This document shows, one piece after another, positions 25,302 to 37,602 of a DNA stretch of 64,000 bases. The translations under genes were made by a program, and so were the position numbers. The DNA comes from Casuarina equisetifolia (Eukaryota > Streptophyta > Magnoliopsida > Fagales > Casuarinaceae): contig CM052356.1 of the NCBI GenBank assembly GCA_028551475.1, forward strand, positions 26,625,884-26,689,883. Direction: 5' to 3'. Each line of letters opens with the position of its first letter. Positions within the stretch are counted from its first letter, which is position 1. Below the pieces are notes generated by a model that had not been told where the DNA came from, searched no databases, and saw nothing but the letters and a program-made list of their open reading frames with translations.

Positions 25302-26100
25302 TTTGAGGGCTTCAAGTAAATTCCTGTTACAGCTTGTTCGTGATCTTGCAGTGGGTCACCTGACTCTAACTTTGTTCAGCTAGTAGGCTTTCTTCCAAAT
25401 CCTGTGAAAACAGTACAGCTAAGCGTTCATGCTTTTTTTTATATATATATATATATATATATACTTCCTATTCTTGTTTGATTTTCTCAATCAATTCACT
25501 CATCCACAAGAGTATTCATTGCAGAAAAGTGCCCCAAAAGACGCAGGTTTCACATGTTTGAAATTGCGAATGAACGAAAAAAAATGAAATGATTATAATA
25601 GAAAAGTATGATTATGAAAAATGTTTAGTCTACTTTGAACATAAAAATATTTACCTACAGTATACTTTAATTTTCTTATCATAAACGTTACTGTCCATGA
25701 AAGCAAGTTTAGACAAAATCGTTGAAGTATTTCATATAGAGAATAAGAAAGATTTGAAAACTTTTATAATTATTTATTGAAAATAGATTAAGTGGCAACT
25801 AGAAATGAAGTCTTAATAATTAAGCACATGATCTAAGAAATACAAAAAATGAATGTTACAAATACCCTACGGTTACAAGAGAGCCAAACGAATTAAACGA
25901 AAGAATAGAACCATAAAGTAACTGAAATTGTCCAAAAGAATTAAGAAAATCGAAATCAGCCCACTAGACATCAAGAATGACCACAATGTTATCAGACATA
26001 AAGAAAGAAATTCATCAGATAGGAGAAAGAGAGATACCTATGAGACTGGGAGAGAACTGAAGAGCAATGACTTGGAGGAAATCAGATATATAGAGGAGAA
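25302..26100 (-). promoter_or_regulatory. 5' leader, leader intron and promoter of copy B
   Basis: Read on the minus strand, a TATATATC box (26085-26092) is followed by a short leader exon ending at a GT donor after 26038 (AG|GTATCTCTC). An AT-rich leader intron runs to the acceptor TTTTCACAG before 25401, and a 100-bp untranslated segment leads to the ATG at 25301. No earlier ATG occurs in that last segment, and an in-frame TGA lies upstream, so 25301 is the natural start. Copy C keeps the same donor and acceptor, which supports the model. Confidence 0.55.
25441..25463. repeat. AT microsatellite
   Basis: Eleven AT units in the leader intron of copy B. The matching place in copy A (near 5300) has only an AT-rich stretch. 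Confidence 0.9.
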
Positions 26101-28680
26101 AGGCGACCTGCTACTCATTTACCTTCCATCCTATGAACAAAGTCAACCTTTGACGTTGGTGGAATTAACACACCAAGACTGTCATGCTGCAAGGAAGGTT
26201 AGTAACAATGGTATATTCTTTCAGAACCCTATAGAGTCTTACGAACCCCTAAGCAAGATGTACTTGAAACTAGACTTTGTTATAGATTATATGAAACTAG
26301 AGTTAGTTATAAACAAGAGAGAGATTGCTCAAAATTTACATGGTTCTATTTAACATGTATGCTTCAATTACGGTGAACTTGTCAGAAATGTTATTGTAAA
26401 GCATGAATGTACGAGTGTGTGTGTACATTAGACATAAGGTGAAGTTTAAATAGAAAAATGAACTTTGAACCCTTGAACTAGTTTTTAAGTTAAATTTTTG
26501 AACATTTTAATTTAATATTAAAATTTAGATTAAATTTATTTTACTCTCTGCAACTTTGAACTTAATAATATTTAATTTATGAGAATATGTATAGGATGAG
26601 AATCCTACATTGTACGATAAGATTTTTAAAATAAAATTTAAATAAAAAATGACATTTTAACCATTAAACTAATTTTTGAGTTGAATTATTTTTCAAGATA
26701 AACTCCTTGAAATGAAGTTTAAATTAAAACTAAACTTTTTAATTCTTAAACTAGCTTTTAAAATGAGTTTAGGAACCTTGTAACTACATACATATATATA
26801 TATACATGTGTGTGTATGCACCAACTTAGATAGAATATTTTCTTCATATAATCCTTATTTCATTGGTTAAGAGTACTTATAAAAACCAAGCACGTTTTCC
26901 CATAATGAAGGGGGGGAAATGCAGGTATCACGCATACCATATTCTAGGTGGCTCTGTTGTTTAGGTCAACGCAAGTTTAAGATTAATGACAAGTGGGGAA
27001 GAAGGAAAAGAATAAGATTAGAATGAATCCAGCAAGAAGTGCAGAAAGGAAAAAATGCAAAGAATTATGCATACATCCATTGATCATATATCTCAGATCT
27101 CGATGACATCTATTTGGATTAACTATTAGGCCAGCTCCACCGATTTGGCTTAGGATTTGTTTGATGCATTGAATCAAAATCGAGCAAGAATCTGGAGAAG
27201 TAATTAAGATGTCAGACCAAGTTGATTTCAGGTCTGAACTGAGACTTGCACTTCTCTTCACCAACTCACTTAGCTGTTTCCCCATGTGCTACAGCTTTCT
27301 CCAAGTGGGAAAGGAATTCTTTGACCTAGCATACTGAAATATAGAACTATTAAGCTCTTCGAGATACTGTTATTATGAAAAACATAGTACTTAAATTCCT
27401 ATCTTAGTAATTAAGAAAAAGGATTCAGCGTGGGCGTTTAAAAGCGGCACGCCCCGCTTTCTAGGTAAACACGCCCCGCTTTCTAGGCTTTTGCAGGAAA
27501 GGAAAGAGAGGTCTAGTATGAGAATAGAGTTCACGTGTAGAAGACAGGTCCGCGTGTTTCTAGTTTATAGGCACACAACCATTTTTCATGGATCCATTTA
27601 GTGACATCCGATGCATATGACCAACACACAGGAGAAACTAAAAACATACACCTGAACATCAGGAATTATACAAGTTAGGAACTACACGTCATACTGCTGA
27701 CGATAACAATATCTTCAAAACGAATAGGATCATGTAAAACAAGCAAATTGGATGCCATCAAACACAAAGGAGTGGCATGCGATGGAATCTGGAGTTCAGT
27801 TTCACCAATTCCATTCCTTAAAAAATGGCATCACGGCCAAATGGACCATTTTAAATTGCAACTTCGGCCACCTGGCATTAGCTTCCACTCTTTTAAGGGC
27901 CCTCATCGATTAGGATACGTGAAGGAATGAGCTCAACAGCTCCGTTTTAACGTTATTGTTTGGATAATAAATATGGACCAATCAACAATTAGAATATCAT
28001 TTTAGTATTTACAAATATATTTTATAAGTTTACATCTTACATAATGATTAACTTTAGTATTTATAAAATTCCACACATTATTGTCTGACAATATTGGCTA
28101 TATATATTCATATGTTAAGTCAGCTCATTAAAGGATGTGCTCATTCAATAAAGATTGTGAAAATGTGGTCAAATAATTAAACTGATTTTTATTACCAACT
28201 TGCGCTTTCAAAAAGGACCGTAAACTGACTCGTATAGATGATTGGTCGTAACCAAAAAATAAAATAAATTTATATGATTTAGTGATAATGGCCTACATGC
28301 AGAATTTTTTGAGTTCTTTGATATCATATGCAAAAACTTTTAAAGTCTTACATGGAAAGCACTACTTAATTAATATTTTGTCTAGATCAAGAAGTCTTAG
28401 ATTCAACACCCAACTCCAACCAATCTTTAGAATTAGGTAATATCAATCAATCATTTATTTATTGTTTACTTTTCATTATAAACAGCCAAAAAAATGTAAT
28501 TGTTTTAATGTTTGGAGCCATGGAAGTAGACATTGTTCTGGTAGGGAGCGTGTTTATGACCAAAAGTCAAAGGTAATATATTTCTGTTTCAGATGTAATA
28601 CTTTTATCTTTGAGGTTCCCCCTTCCGATTAAAATTTATCTATTAAGTTAGATCTAATGAGCCCATACACATAGGAAAGG
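26101..28680. other. distal 5' flank of array unit B, no gene
   Basis: No gene is recognised. The segment is collinear with the flanks of copies A and C at roughly 70% by eye. A 17-bp GC-rich sequence occurs twice at 27449-27465 and 27471-27487. The plus-strand frame at 25928-26353 runs antisense across the promoter and is not conserved in the other copies, so it is not called. Confidence 0.55.
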
Positions 28681-28689
28681 ATGGCATTA

Positions 28690-29066
28690 ATTATCTGATT
28701 TTTTACAAGACTAGATTTTTTTTAACTTCGATAATTACACAGCATTATCAGTGTAATTTCCCAAAATTAAGAAATTATTGGGTAATCTATTCCAGAAATT
28801 TGAGAATATCATTTAAGCACCATTCTTGTTTTACACCTCTGAATACTCTGAATTAAGTTTAGTTTTGTAGATCCATTTCACCGTATAACTACTTTATTCT
28901 ATGGGTAATTTCACAAGACTTCGTGTTTCATTCCTTTCAATGGAGCATATCTTCTCTTCCATAGCTTTAATCTAAACCTCCTGTTGCGGCCTCTTTAAAA
29001 GTTTCCAAATTCACATAATTTCTCGACTTCTCCAATGCACAATAGCCCTAGAAACAACAATGATTA
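28690..29066 (-). mobile_element. relic Ty1/copia reverse transcriptase fragment
   Basis: On the minus strand, short pieces in changing frames resemble the start of a copia reverse-transcriptase domain. This is a heavily broken fossil without LTRs. Related sequence seems to occur at the matching ends of units A (about 16520-16600) and C (about 39660-39960), suggesting that it was present before the array was duplicated. Confidence 0.45.
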
Positions 29067-29439
29067 GCAGCCTTGACCTAAAGGAGAGGGAAGGAAAAAC
29101 TTGTGGATCAAGTAGCAACTTCAGTTCAATAAGTTAGGAAAACGCCAAAATTTGTTTCAGTTTGTATAGCAGAATAAAGGTTTGCTTTTAAAAAAGTAAT
29201 AATGTTGATGTTGCTAGTAACAAATATCCTGTTTTGTTTAATAGGAAAGAACATTAGTCAACAAAAGGAAATTCTTAGGCAAAATTGCACCCCCACACCC
29301 ACCCACCCCCACCCCCCGCTTTCCTACCACCTTGCGTCGCACAATTTTTTATGTGGACTACTGGCTGCTAGTGTCTTCCTTTGCACCACTGAAAATGTGC
29401 TAGCGCTGCTTTACGAAACAACCTGCTCCACAATGTTTG
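29067..29439. other. spacer with C-rich tract, no gene
   Basis: Nothing coding is recognised. A run of cytosines broken by single A bases lies at about 29289-29318. It would be G-rich in the sense of copy C and lies about 230-260 bp downstream of its stop codon. Confidence 0.4.
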
Positions 29440-29544
29440 AACTGTTGTCTTGTTTTTCCTGCTCCTACTAGGCCTTTCTTTTTGCTGGATGTTGGATAAT
29501 GAATTAATCGATAATCCTAACACGACAAGAGGTCTTCATACGGA
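29440..29544 (-). pseudogene. decayed spare terminal-exon fragment after copy C
   Basis: Directly after the copy C stop codon the minus strand continues with sequence like the terminal-exon repeat: PYED for PYQDP, then remnants of the IID and GRPSS stretches with shifted frames and a stop. It parallels the extra fragment behind copy B (16797-17009). Confidence 0.5.
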
Positions 29545-32500
29545 TTAGCTAACATCTTCTGGCTCCAAACCGTTCTCTCGTGGCTCACTTTGTTCTCCAC
29601 CGTGGTGCTCAATCTCACCTTCCGCTGTGCTTTGGCCTTCTCTTGTGCTGCTACCAGCCCTATCTTTTTGTCCAATGGTGAAACGATCAATAATTCTAAC
29701 AGTTTCTAGAGGATCCTGATACGGAGCAGCCGCCTTCCACTGGCTGGGGAACTCCCTGTTATGTCCCAATTCGTTCTCTGCTGTTATCTCCCTCTTCCAA
29801 TCATCATCCTGCGTCCACTCCACTGGAACCTACAGGTCAACATGGTCAGCATACAAGGTTGGACAAGGGGCTAATTATTATAGGCCAACAATTAGTTCTA
29901 CTAATCTTTGTTCTCAAATCAGCCACAAGGCTTAGCACTGAAGCCAGGACGAATTCGAGGCAGTATTTTATTTTATTCGTCTAATTTTCCTGTCATCCAA
30001 TTAGTTTTGGAACAGGAATAATTTGACTCTTAAATCCTAATGGAAATTGGGGATTGACCCTGTCAATATGGAATCGTCATCATAAAGAGAATATTTCTTA
30101 CCTTATCAACGGCAAGGGTGAAAACTTCAAGGTCACCGTTATGTTTGATATGAAATCTCGTAAATGACTTGTAATCAGCTATTCTAAGAGAGGAGAAAGA
30201 TTCATCATAGTGCAAGTTAAGCCAGTTGATGCAGATGTACAAGTAGGTCCCAAACACCAAGGAAACGAAGGGGGTTGATAAGACCCAAAAATAGAGGAAG
30301 ACCGAGACGTAATAAGCGATGGCACCCCATCGGGAGATAGACTCCATTCCGTTCTTGCAAATGTTGCTCCGAGTGACCGCCATGAGCTAACAATAAATTT
30401 CACATGAGCGCACCTCTACAAAGAAGAAGAAAGAGAAGCACCAACTGCTGGAACAAGGATAACACATCTAACTTACCTCTGGCACATCAAGTCCCGACAA
30501 GATATGTTTGATACACGCCGGATAAAACCCAAGCGTCCATTGTTCTATTTGAGCTCGAGTGCCGTTTGAAACTGGGAAATATTTGCTTTCTATTGATTGG
30601 TATCGCCGATACAACGAGTGATAACCTGAGTAGACAAAAAGAAATAATATTTGACCCTTTTGGACATAAGGTTTAATCTCTCTCTTCTTTCGCAAATAAG
30701 AAATCGTTAAAATCCGTTGAAGGTTTTAGATTGTCATAAAAACCCATTCTAGTTTATGTGATCCGTTGTTGAGCTGCTTAGATCACTATAGAGTTCCTCT
30801 TTATACGAATTGTATGCGTATGAGCAGTTCTTATTTCTCTTTTTTGGGGGTTTGATGACAACAATCATCTGGGAACCGGTGATTCATAGACAACATTTGG
30901 CAGAAAAGGGACAACTCACCCGAAGTTGCCAAGAATCCCTGGCGGACAAACGTCTCAACTCCCAACTCCAATACCAGCATAAGAATTAAAGCTGAGGCCA
31001 GGTGTGCGGAAACATGAAGAATTCCTATCAGAACCCGTCTCCTCAATGATACTTTTGCAGGAACAAATGCAGTTGCTACAGCCAGCAGCAGCAAAGCACC
31101 TCCTAGAGAAAGGTAAGAGCGCTCTAGCATGTATATAAAGGCATTCCCCACTGTGTCAGAGAAACTCCTCCAGAAATTGGAATTCGGGTCTACTTGGAAC
31201 AAGTGATCGAGCTCACACTATCAGAAAAGATTGGAAAAACAACATGTTTTTATCAGATAGGTCTGTTTAGTTTGTTTTAATTGAAGGGAGAAAGAGAGGA
31301 GAAAGACATCATAATTGTTAAATCACCAAGAGCAGAACAGCAATTCACCTGTGGGAACATGGAAAACACCAATAGGAAGTATATAATGCCACCAACAAAA
31401 TCAAACTGCCAATTTTGCTTCCGGAAGTTCCAAATATTTCTAAATGCAAGCTGCTCAATGTGAAAAGATGTTAATAACCCAAAAGCAAAAGACAATGTCA
31501 CGAAAATTGAAATTGATAGTGGGATGGAATAGAAAGTAGGAAAAGAAAAATTACCATTCTTGAAGTTTTAAAAGGAGGATATTCGAAGTTACACTTATAG
31601 GAAACTCTATTAAATTCGGAAAAACCGCGAAAGGGATGAGTTGGATGGACATATGCTCCACCACAACCATTAACAAGCAAATGTTGGGCATAAACTGGCT
31701 CTTTATCAGACCCACGAGGATTTGACTTCTTGGGTTCAACACTTGAGTGGTGCATATAGTGATGTATGTCTCCAGCAATTCGAAGCTTACACCTTTCTTG
31801 CAAGATGTTACATATCAAGTCCGATACATTAGTTTTGGGATCGATATTCGCGTACCAGTTAAGGAGCCACTCTGGTTGGTGGGTCATAACAATCACAGAA
31901 TCTTTCTTTCCAACCTGGTCAAATGTGAAAGTATAAGTCAATCAACAAAAGAATTAGGAAATCAAGGGTTAATGGGAGAGCCTATATTTAAGAAACTAAA
32001 AATGTTTTAGATAGGGAAAAGAAAATCTATGAACATGATGGGTTTAAGAAATTTAGTTTCTAAAAGTGAATCAAATTTTAAAATGCTAACAAGTTCCTAT
32101 ATTGTCATAGTTTTGGAATTTGCAAACAAAATTAAAACTCATACAAAAAGAGATTGGTCCTGATCTTATGATCATCTCTAATTTCTGTTTTCTGTTTCCC
32201 ATTTTTCAGCTATCACCTTCAACAAGTTGATATCAAATTGCTGCGCATTATGAAGAGAAATGCATATACACAACCAATATAATCCATTCAATAACATTTT
32301 GTCTAAGCCTACCAAGAAAATTGAAAAGAAGAGGAGGAAAATACCCTGTCTTTGGTTAGTTTTGAGAAGAATTCGAATTGATAGACATCGATATCACCAT
32401 GGAGTGCAAGATCAAGACCAAATACCCACCATCCTTTGGGGAGTTTCAAAGCGAAATAACTCTTCCTTTGAGGCATATACCACCCACCCAACCAATTCTT

Positions 32501-35500
32501 ATAACATATATTTCCCATGAAGGTATAAAGCCCATCGAACCAGTCTGCCAAGCAAAAAGTAGATATTATGGCATATAAATGACATCCTAAATAAAGAATG
32601 GTCGATTCAAGTCAAAAATGACAAGCTGTTCGGATGAACAAGAGCATGTGTGATTACTACGGCTATAATCATACTCAAAGAAAAAGAACTTATAGGAGAA
32701 AATATACAAAAAAAGAGAAAGAAAAGATTCGAAACTAGAAAATAAGACCCACCATGATTTCCAGGAATAATGAAACACCTTGGCCCATCATAGCTGGTTT
32801 GTCGTTTATTCTTCGATTTCTTGCCTTTCCCGGGCACCCCTCGAGGCACTTGAGGCTTATTAGCAGCCATATGGTCTTCTTTATACCACGGTGGTGGCTG
32901 AAGAGCACCCTCGAAAGGAAAGAAAAGCCGTTTTTCATATGTGGTTTGTGACGGATTAGGATACCTATGATTCAACATCAACACATATCCAAACAGAAGG
33001 GAAAAAGAAAAAAAAATATTTTAGGGGAAAAAAAAGGAATTAATAATTCTGTACAAAGAGAACTTCAGCAACTGAAAATTTTCATGTTTAATAATTGAAT
33101 CCAACTAAATAGCAACCTTAATCAAATAATGCATCAAGTATAGATGCAAACATATGGTACCGAGTCTTTTATATTTCAAGAATTGAAAGAATTGAAAATC
33201 ATTCAAATAGTAATTAAATGATAGGGGGATAAAATGATTAGGATGTAGAGATAATACGATCTATATAGTATCCTAAAAGTTTTAAGAGGACATTAATTCA
33301 AATGGAATGGTGTGAAACTCACATTTTGATGTTAGGAATTCTATACTAGGATAACATTTTCATGACATTGTGTGCACTATCAAAAGGAAATCCTAACCTA
33401 AAAGTAATAATTGTTAAATAAAAAACGTTACTAATTTTGTGTAACAATTATATTTGCTTTATTAATTTATTTTATCAACTTCTTCTTTCTTAATCTCCAC
33501 CCTCTTATTTTGTGCTTTCTCTCTCTATTTTTAAGCTGCAAAATATTTATAGTTCGCCTACTTAAATTTAGCAAAGGAGCCTACGCATTCGCAACTTTGA
33601 AATTAAGTATGAAATTAGAATGATCAATCTCAATAATATCCCATCCAACAAGGGAAAGGTCTCTAAGTATGAATGAGCTAAATGCGAGATTTAATAGAAT
33701 GAATCATAAAAGCGAGAATTGTCAACTTACGCAAGATCCCCTCCAATGAGCAGTAACTTTCCACGAGGTAATTCAAGCTCTGAATTAGTGCAATGAAGAG
33801 AAGGTTGAGCAACTAACTTTGCCACAGTATAAGTTGAGTTCCCACCATCACCAGTATCGGCCATGAAATCAAACCATAGCTCTCTTTCTTCGGCAAAAAG
33901 ATCGTATATAAAGTCTCCTTGTTCAACTTCATCTTGACCTTTCTTTTTATTTGTTGGCACTCCTTGTATCCGAGTAATCGCTGCCTTCAAATGGGAGAAA
34001 ACGGAAAATAAAAGAAATCACTAAATTATGATATAGTTAAGAACTTTTCTTCCTATAATATCAAAAAGAAGAATGAGCACAATTGTTCTTTTACCAAGAC
34101 TAGTTACCATAGCTTCACAAGAAAAGGTAAATTAAAGGGGAAATGAACATAATGATTGAAGTTGGCTGTTCCGTTCTTCATACTAATTGATGAGAGTTCT
34201 TGCAAGTGTACCTGCAATATACGCATGTCAAAGCGACCTAGGAAGACAGTTACTGATACCAGGAGGTCAAAAACGGTCTTGTAGAGGTCAGCTGAAGTTC
34301 TGCGACAGAGAGCATAAATAACAGAGTGAAACCTTCTTACCACCCTCCATTCCAAAAAGGAGAGAAAAGGGAACCCAATTTGAAAAAACAAAACAGAAAA
34401 AAAAAAAAAAGGAAGTATCAGAGAGATATACCCTGAATACCAGGGAACCATATCTTCAAATTCAGGCTTCATTTGCTCATGCTCCTGAGTTTCACCTGAC
34501 CTGGTTAAGAGATCATCAAAGAACCCCTTGGTATGAGACCTTTAATCTTAGCAAGTCATGTCGAGTATAAATTCAAAGGTACTGTGCACATTTTAAACAA
34601 TCGACAAAAATCACTCACTTCGATCGCCTCCTTATATAAATGAAAAGGTAAAGGACGATAAATGCTATCCATAACACGAAGGCGTAAAAGATTTCTTCCG
34701 GAAGAACCACAGGCAGCCATCCGTTAGCTAACTGAGAAGCCAAAAGAGGGAATTATCTGTATGAAAAAGGATAAAAGCAGCCGAAAGTGCCAAACTGTGG
34801 ATATAGGAAATATACGATAACAGTGGAAATTATATTTGCTACACATTGCATCTAGAAAAAAGAGTACCAAGGGCAAGGGCTAGTTTCCTTTGCCATTGTA
34901 CTGATTTTTTTTTCCCGTAGTAAATACCGGAGTAAAGTATGACTAGCTCCAGCTTATCAAGTTTATTTTCTGTCATTCAGAAGTATTGGTTCTCTTTCTT
35001 TATTCTGCCAATGCGGCTAGATTATCCCAGGTATAGCACTTTGTTATTTTGGTGTTCGACCGTATCTCAAAGGTAGAAACAGTAGTAGGATCAAAGCTTT
35101 GTAATTAGTTCAAGACGTACCTTAGCAATTCTCTTTGCGAACGGTCTCTCTATACAATGACGCGTAAAAACGCAGCAGGCTACACCAGCAACCTTCGCAG
35201 CATAAAAAACCAATAAGACCTTACATTATAAGGGAAAAACCTGCAACATATGATGGAACCAGGAGCCTCCCATGACTTACGGAAGAAAGTCTGAAAATGT
35301 TCCATGGTAGATTGAGAATGGTCCATATATCAGGCCACCTCCAAGCGCGAGACTTGCGTGAAAAAATGTAGGGAAGGCCTTCGAAAATCAAGTGGAAGTA
35401 AAAAAGAAAGAGAATAGAAGAGACGAAGGTGATCAAGAATAAAGAGGCGTTCATTCTCATGGAAATTCCAACTGACCGAAAACCAGGAAGATGATACGCC

Positions 35501-35962
35501 GTTGCCACTGAAAGCCACGAAGCATACCTGAAAAATCTCCCAAAATTACTCATACCATTTGTTTTCTGTCATAAGAAGGTCAAACATGCGATGCAGCTGT
35601 TCTTGCCAGTACGCTCTGACATTGTATATATTATGAACCCACTGCAAATCTACCTCTTTCAGTGTCAAGTATGCATGCAATTATCGAAAGATTGAAAGTA
35701 GCATGTACCACTCATTTTTGTGGGTCGGCTTCCCTATCGAAGGTTGGGAAAAGAATCTGACCCAAGGCTGTAGAAAGAAAAAGAAGAATCCCAACCAACA
35801 TACACGCGTAGAGCACCATACAATGCTGTTTTCATTGCTAAGAGTACACCCAATATCGACCAAGGAAAAAAGGAAGAAACTCAGCAGTGCAACGAGTATG
35901 GTGTGGCGTGATTTGGCCATAACCTTGAACCACACGTGAATGGTTCTGACCGCCTTATCCAT
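29545..35962 (-). CDS. calcineurin-like metallophosphoesterase, copy C (995 aa)
   Basis: Fifteen exons, all open and in phase (minus): 35962-35709, 35527-35281, 35192-35121, 34731-34619, 34500-34432, 34299-34212, 33984-33731, 32964-32753, 32544-32345, 31914-31555, 31450-31349, 31217-30920, 30625-30477, 30386-30102, 29829-29545. They total 2988 bp and every junction is GT-AG. The N-terminal half has several membrane segments. The catalytic domain shows MADTGDGGN (about 322-330), GGDLAYPNP, GNHDWFDG (about 434-441), THQP (514-517) and GDIHHY (552-556), and the C-terminal third has four or more further membrane segments. Exon 3 is 72 bp against 246 in copy D, so about 58 residues of a loop are missing; exon 15 has a longer, charged tail. 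The start at 35962 is the first ATG after a conserved leader acceptor. The substrate is unknown. It is a likely functional but diverged tandem duplicate. Confidence 0.85.
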
Positions 35963-36945
35963 TTTGAGGGCTTCAAGCAAGTTCTTGCTAGAGCCTCGTT
36001 CGTGGTTTTTAATTGGGCACGCCTTACTGCTCTTGATTGAAAGTTTAAGATGTCGCCGGAGTTCTGCGAAAAGAGTACAACTAAGTATTAATGCTACAGC
36101 TTTGCCTGTTTGTAATACTCCTTGTTCTTGTTGATTTCTCAAGCAATTTACCTATCATAAAAGAGTATTAATTCCGTAAAAGAACCTCAAAGTGTTGTCG
36201 GTTCTGTGTTTCACGTCTACTGATCAATTGATCCAGAGGGACGGAGCAGTAATAATAGTTGGTAATACACAACACACCTTCTATTGTATGTATGGTTCAT
36301 GAGTATGCCCAGTTCACTGTATCCCTATTCAACCCCATAGATGTGCGTAGATATAAATTTATGCGTATGCATTTTACTTTGAGCATATGTTTGACACTAA
36401 GATCGAATGATTAAATAAGATGAAAGATGGTAAAAGGACTAGAACAGGAGTGTATCCAGTCTCATCTACTTTTGAATTTACAAACCTAAATTTTAGAATA
36501 CTTTATGTCTCACGATAGACGTTATTGTCGAGGGCTTCAGGCTTTGACAAGATAATAAATAAAATAATAAAATATTCCAAACACAGGCTAAAAAAATGAC
36601 TTGAAATTTTTATGCAAATTCTTTATGAAAAAGGACTTAAAAGAAAACTAGATCTTAAGCCAGCAGAATCTTTCCAAGGGAACCGAAGAACGAACATTTT
36701 ACACGTTCTGATATGAAAAGAGAAGGAAACGAGAATAAACGAAAGAAGAAATCTAGAGCCATTCATGAAATTGTACAAACGCATTAAGAGAATCAGAAGC
36801 AATCATCCAGAGATCAATAATGAGCAGTCTGATCAAAAATAAAGAAAGAAAGTCATCAGAGAGGAGGAAGAGATGTACCTGGGAGATCTGTAGCTTGCCG
36901 AGGAAATAACAGAAGAGCAATGGGTTGAAGGAAACGAGATATATG
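35963..36945 (-). promoter_or_regulatory. 5' leader, leader intron and promoter of copy C
   Basis: Read on the minus strand: a TATATATC box at 36945-36938, a short leader exon ending CCCAG|GTACATCTC (donor after 36879), an intron of about 0.8 kb, the acceptor TTTTCGCAG before 36063, and about 100 bp of untranslated leader. The frame in front of the ATG is open back to 36142 but has no ATG, and the position matching the copy D start codon is not ATG here, so translation should begin at 35962. Confidence 0.55.
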
Positions 36946-37259
36946 AAGAAGAAGAGCCATCTACCTTCCATTCCTCAGACCGCTGACTTGTTGGAAGAAC
37001 ACACGGCACCAACTACGAACGAGGCTACGAGGAAGCTTGGTAACAACGGAATATTCTAGGAGAACCCAGTCGATTCCTACGATTCCTGAAACGCGAGAGA
37101 TTGTGTCCGAAACTAGACTTCGTCATAGAAAGATAAGAGTCCCGTCGACGAGGGTCAATACAAACCAACCGCGTTCTTCCAGAAAGAAGAGGAAAAGAAA
37201 GCGTAAGTAGTTTGTGTACGACACTCTACGCGTCTCTGCGTTTTTGTCAAAAGTCTAAG

Positions 37260-37602
37260 TGTTGGAGGATTAAAATATTCAGTCTTACATTAGATAAGGC
37301 GACAGGAGAGTTTGGCCTTATAAGTTTCTATTAAGAATCCACTATTGCACAGTTTTGTATTTTAGTTAGGCTCTTTAATTTCTAATATGGTATGAGAGTC
37401 AGCTTGCCTACTTTGGTGTAGTCCCTCTAGACTAGTCTCACCTCTTACCGCGCCCAACGTGAGACTGCGGGGAGTGTTAGAGGATTAAAATATCCAGTCC
37501 CACATTGGGTAAGGCGACAGGAGAGCCTGGTCTTATAAGCTTTCGCTAACAATTCACTATTGCACAGTTCTGTGTTTTAGTTGGACCCTTCAATTTCTAA
37601 TA
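37260..37602 (+). mobile_element. TRIM element, 343 bp, complete ends
   Basis: Two 128-bp direct repeats at 37260-37387 and 37475-37602 start TGTTRGAGGATTAAAATAT and end TTTCTAATA. The first is followed by TGGTATGAGAGTC, a near match to the plant tRNA-iMet primer-binding site. The second is preceded by GCGGGGAG, a polypurine tract. The 87-bp interior cannot code. The flanks CTAAG and TCAAG form an imperfect target-site duplication. This is the standard plan of a terminal-repeat retrotransposon in miniature, inserted in the flank of copy C. Units A and B lack it, so it arrived after duplication. It is a different family from the array in copy B. Confidence 0.85.

Noticed and set aside
25928-26353. 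141-residue plus-strand reading frame upstream of copy B
   Set aside because: It runs antisense across the B promoter and leader exon, its product resembles no family I know, and the frame is not kept open in the homologous flanks of A and C.
35963-36142. In-frame upstream extension of copy C exon 1
   Set aside because: The frame is open but has no ATG, and the conserved leader acceptor at 36063 falls inside it, so it is more likely untranslated leader.
36753-36971. Hydrophobic 72-residue frame upstream of copy C that looks like a signal peptide
   Set aside because: It overlaps the TATA box and leader exon; the likely transcription start lies downstream of its ATG, and A and B do not preserve the frame.
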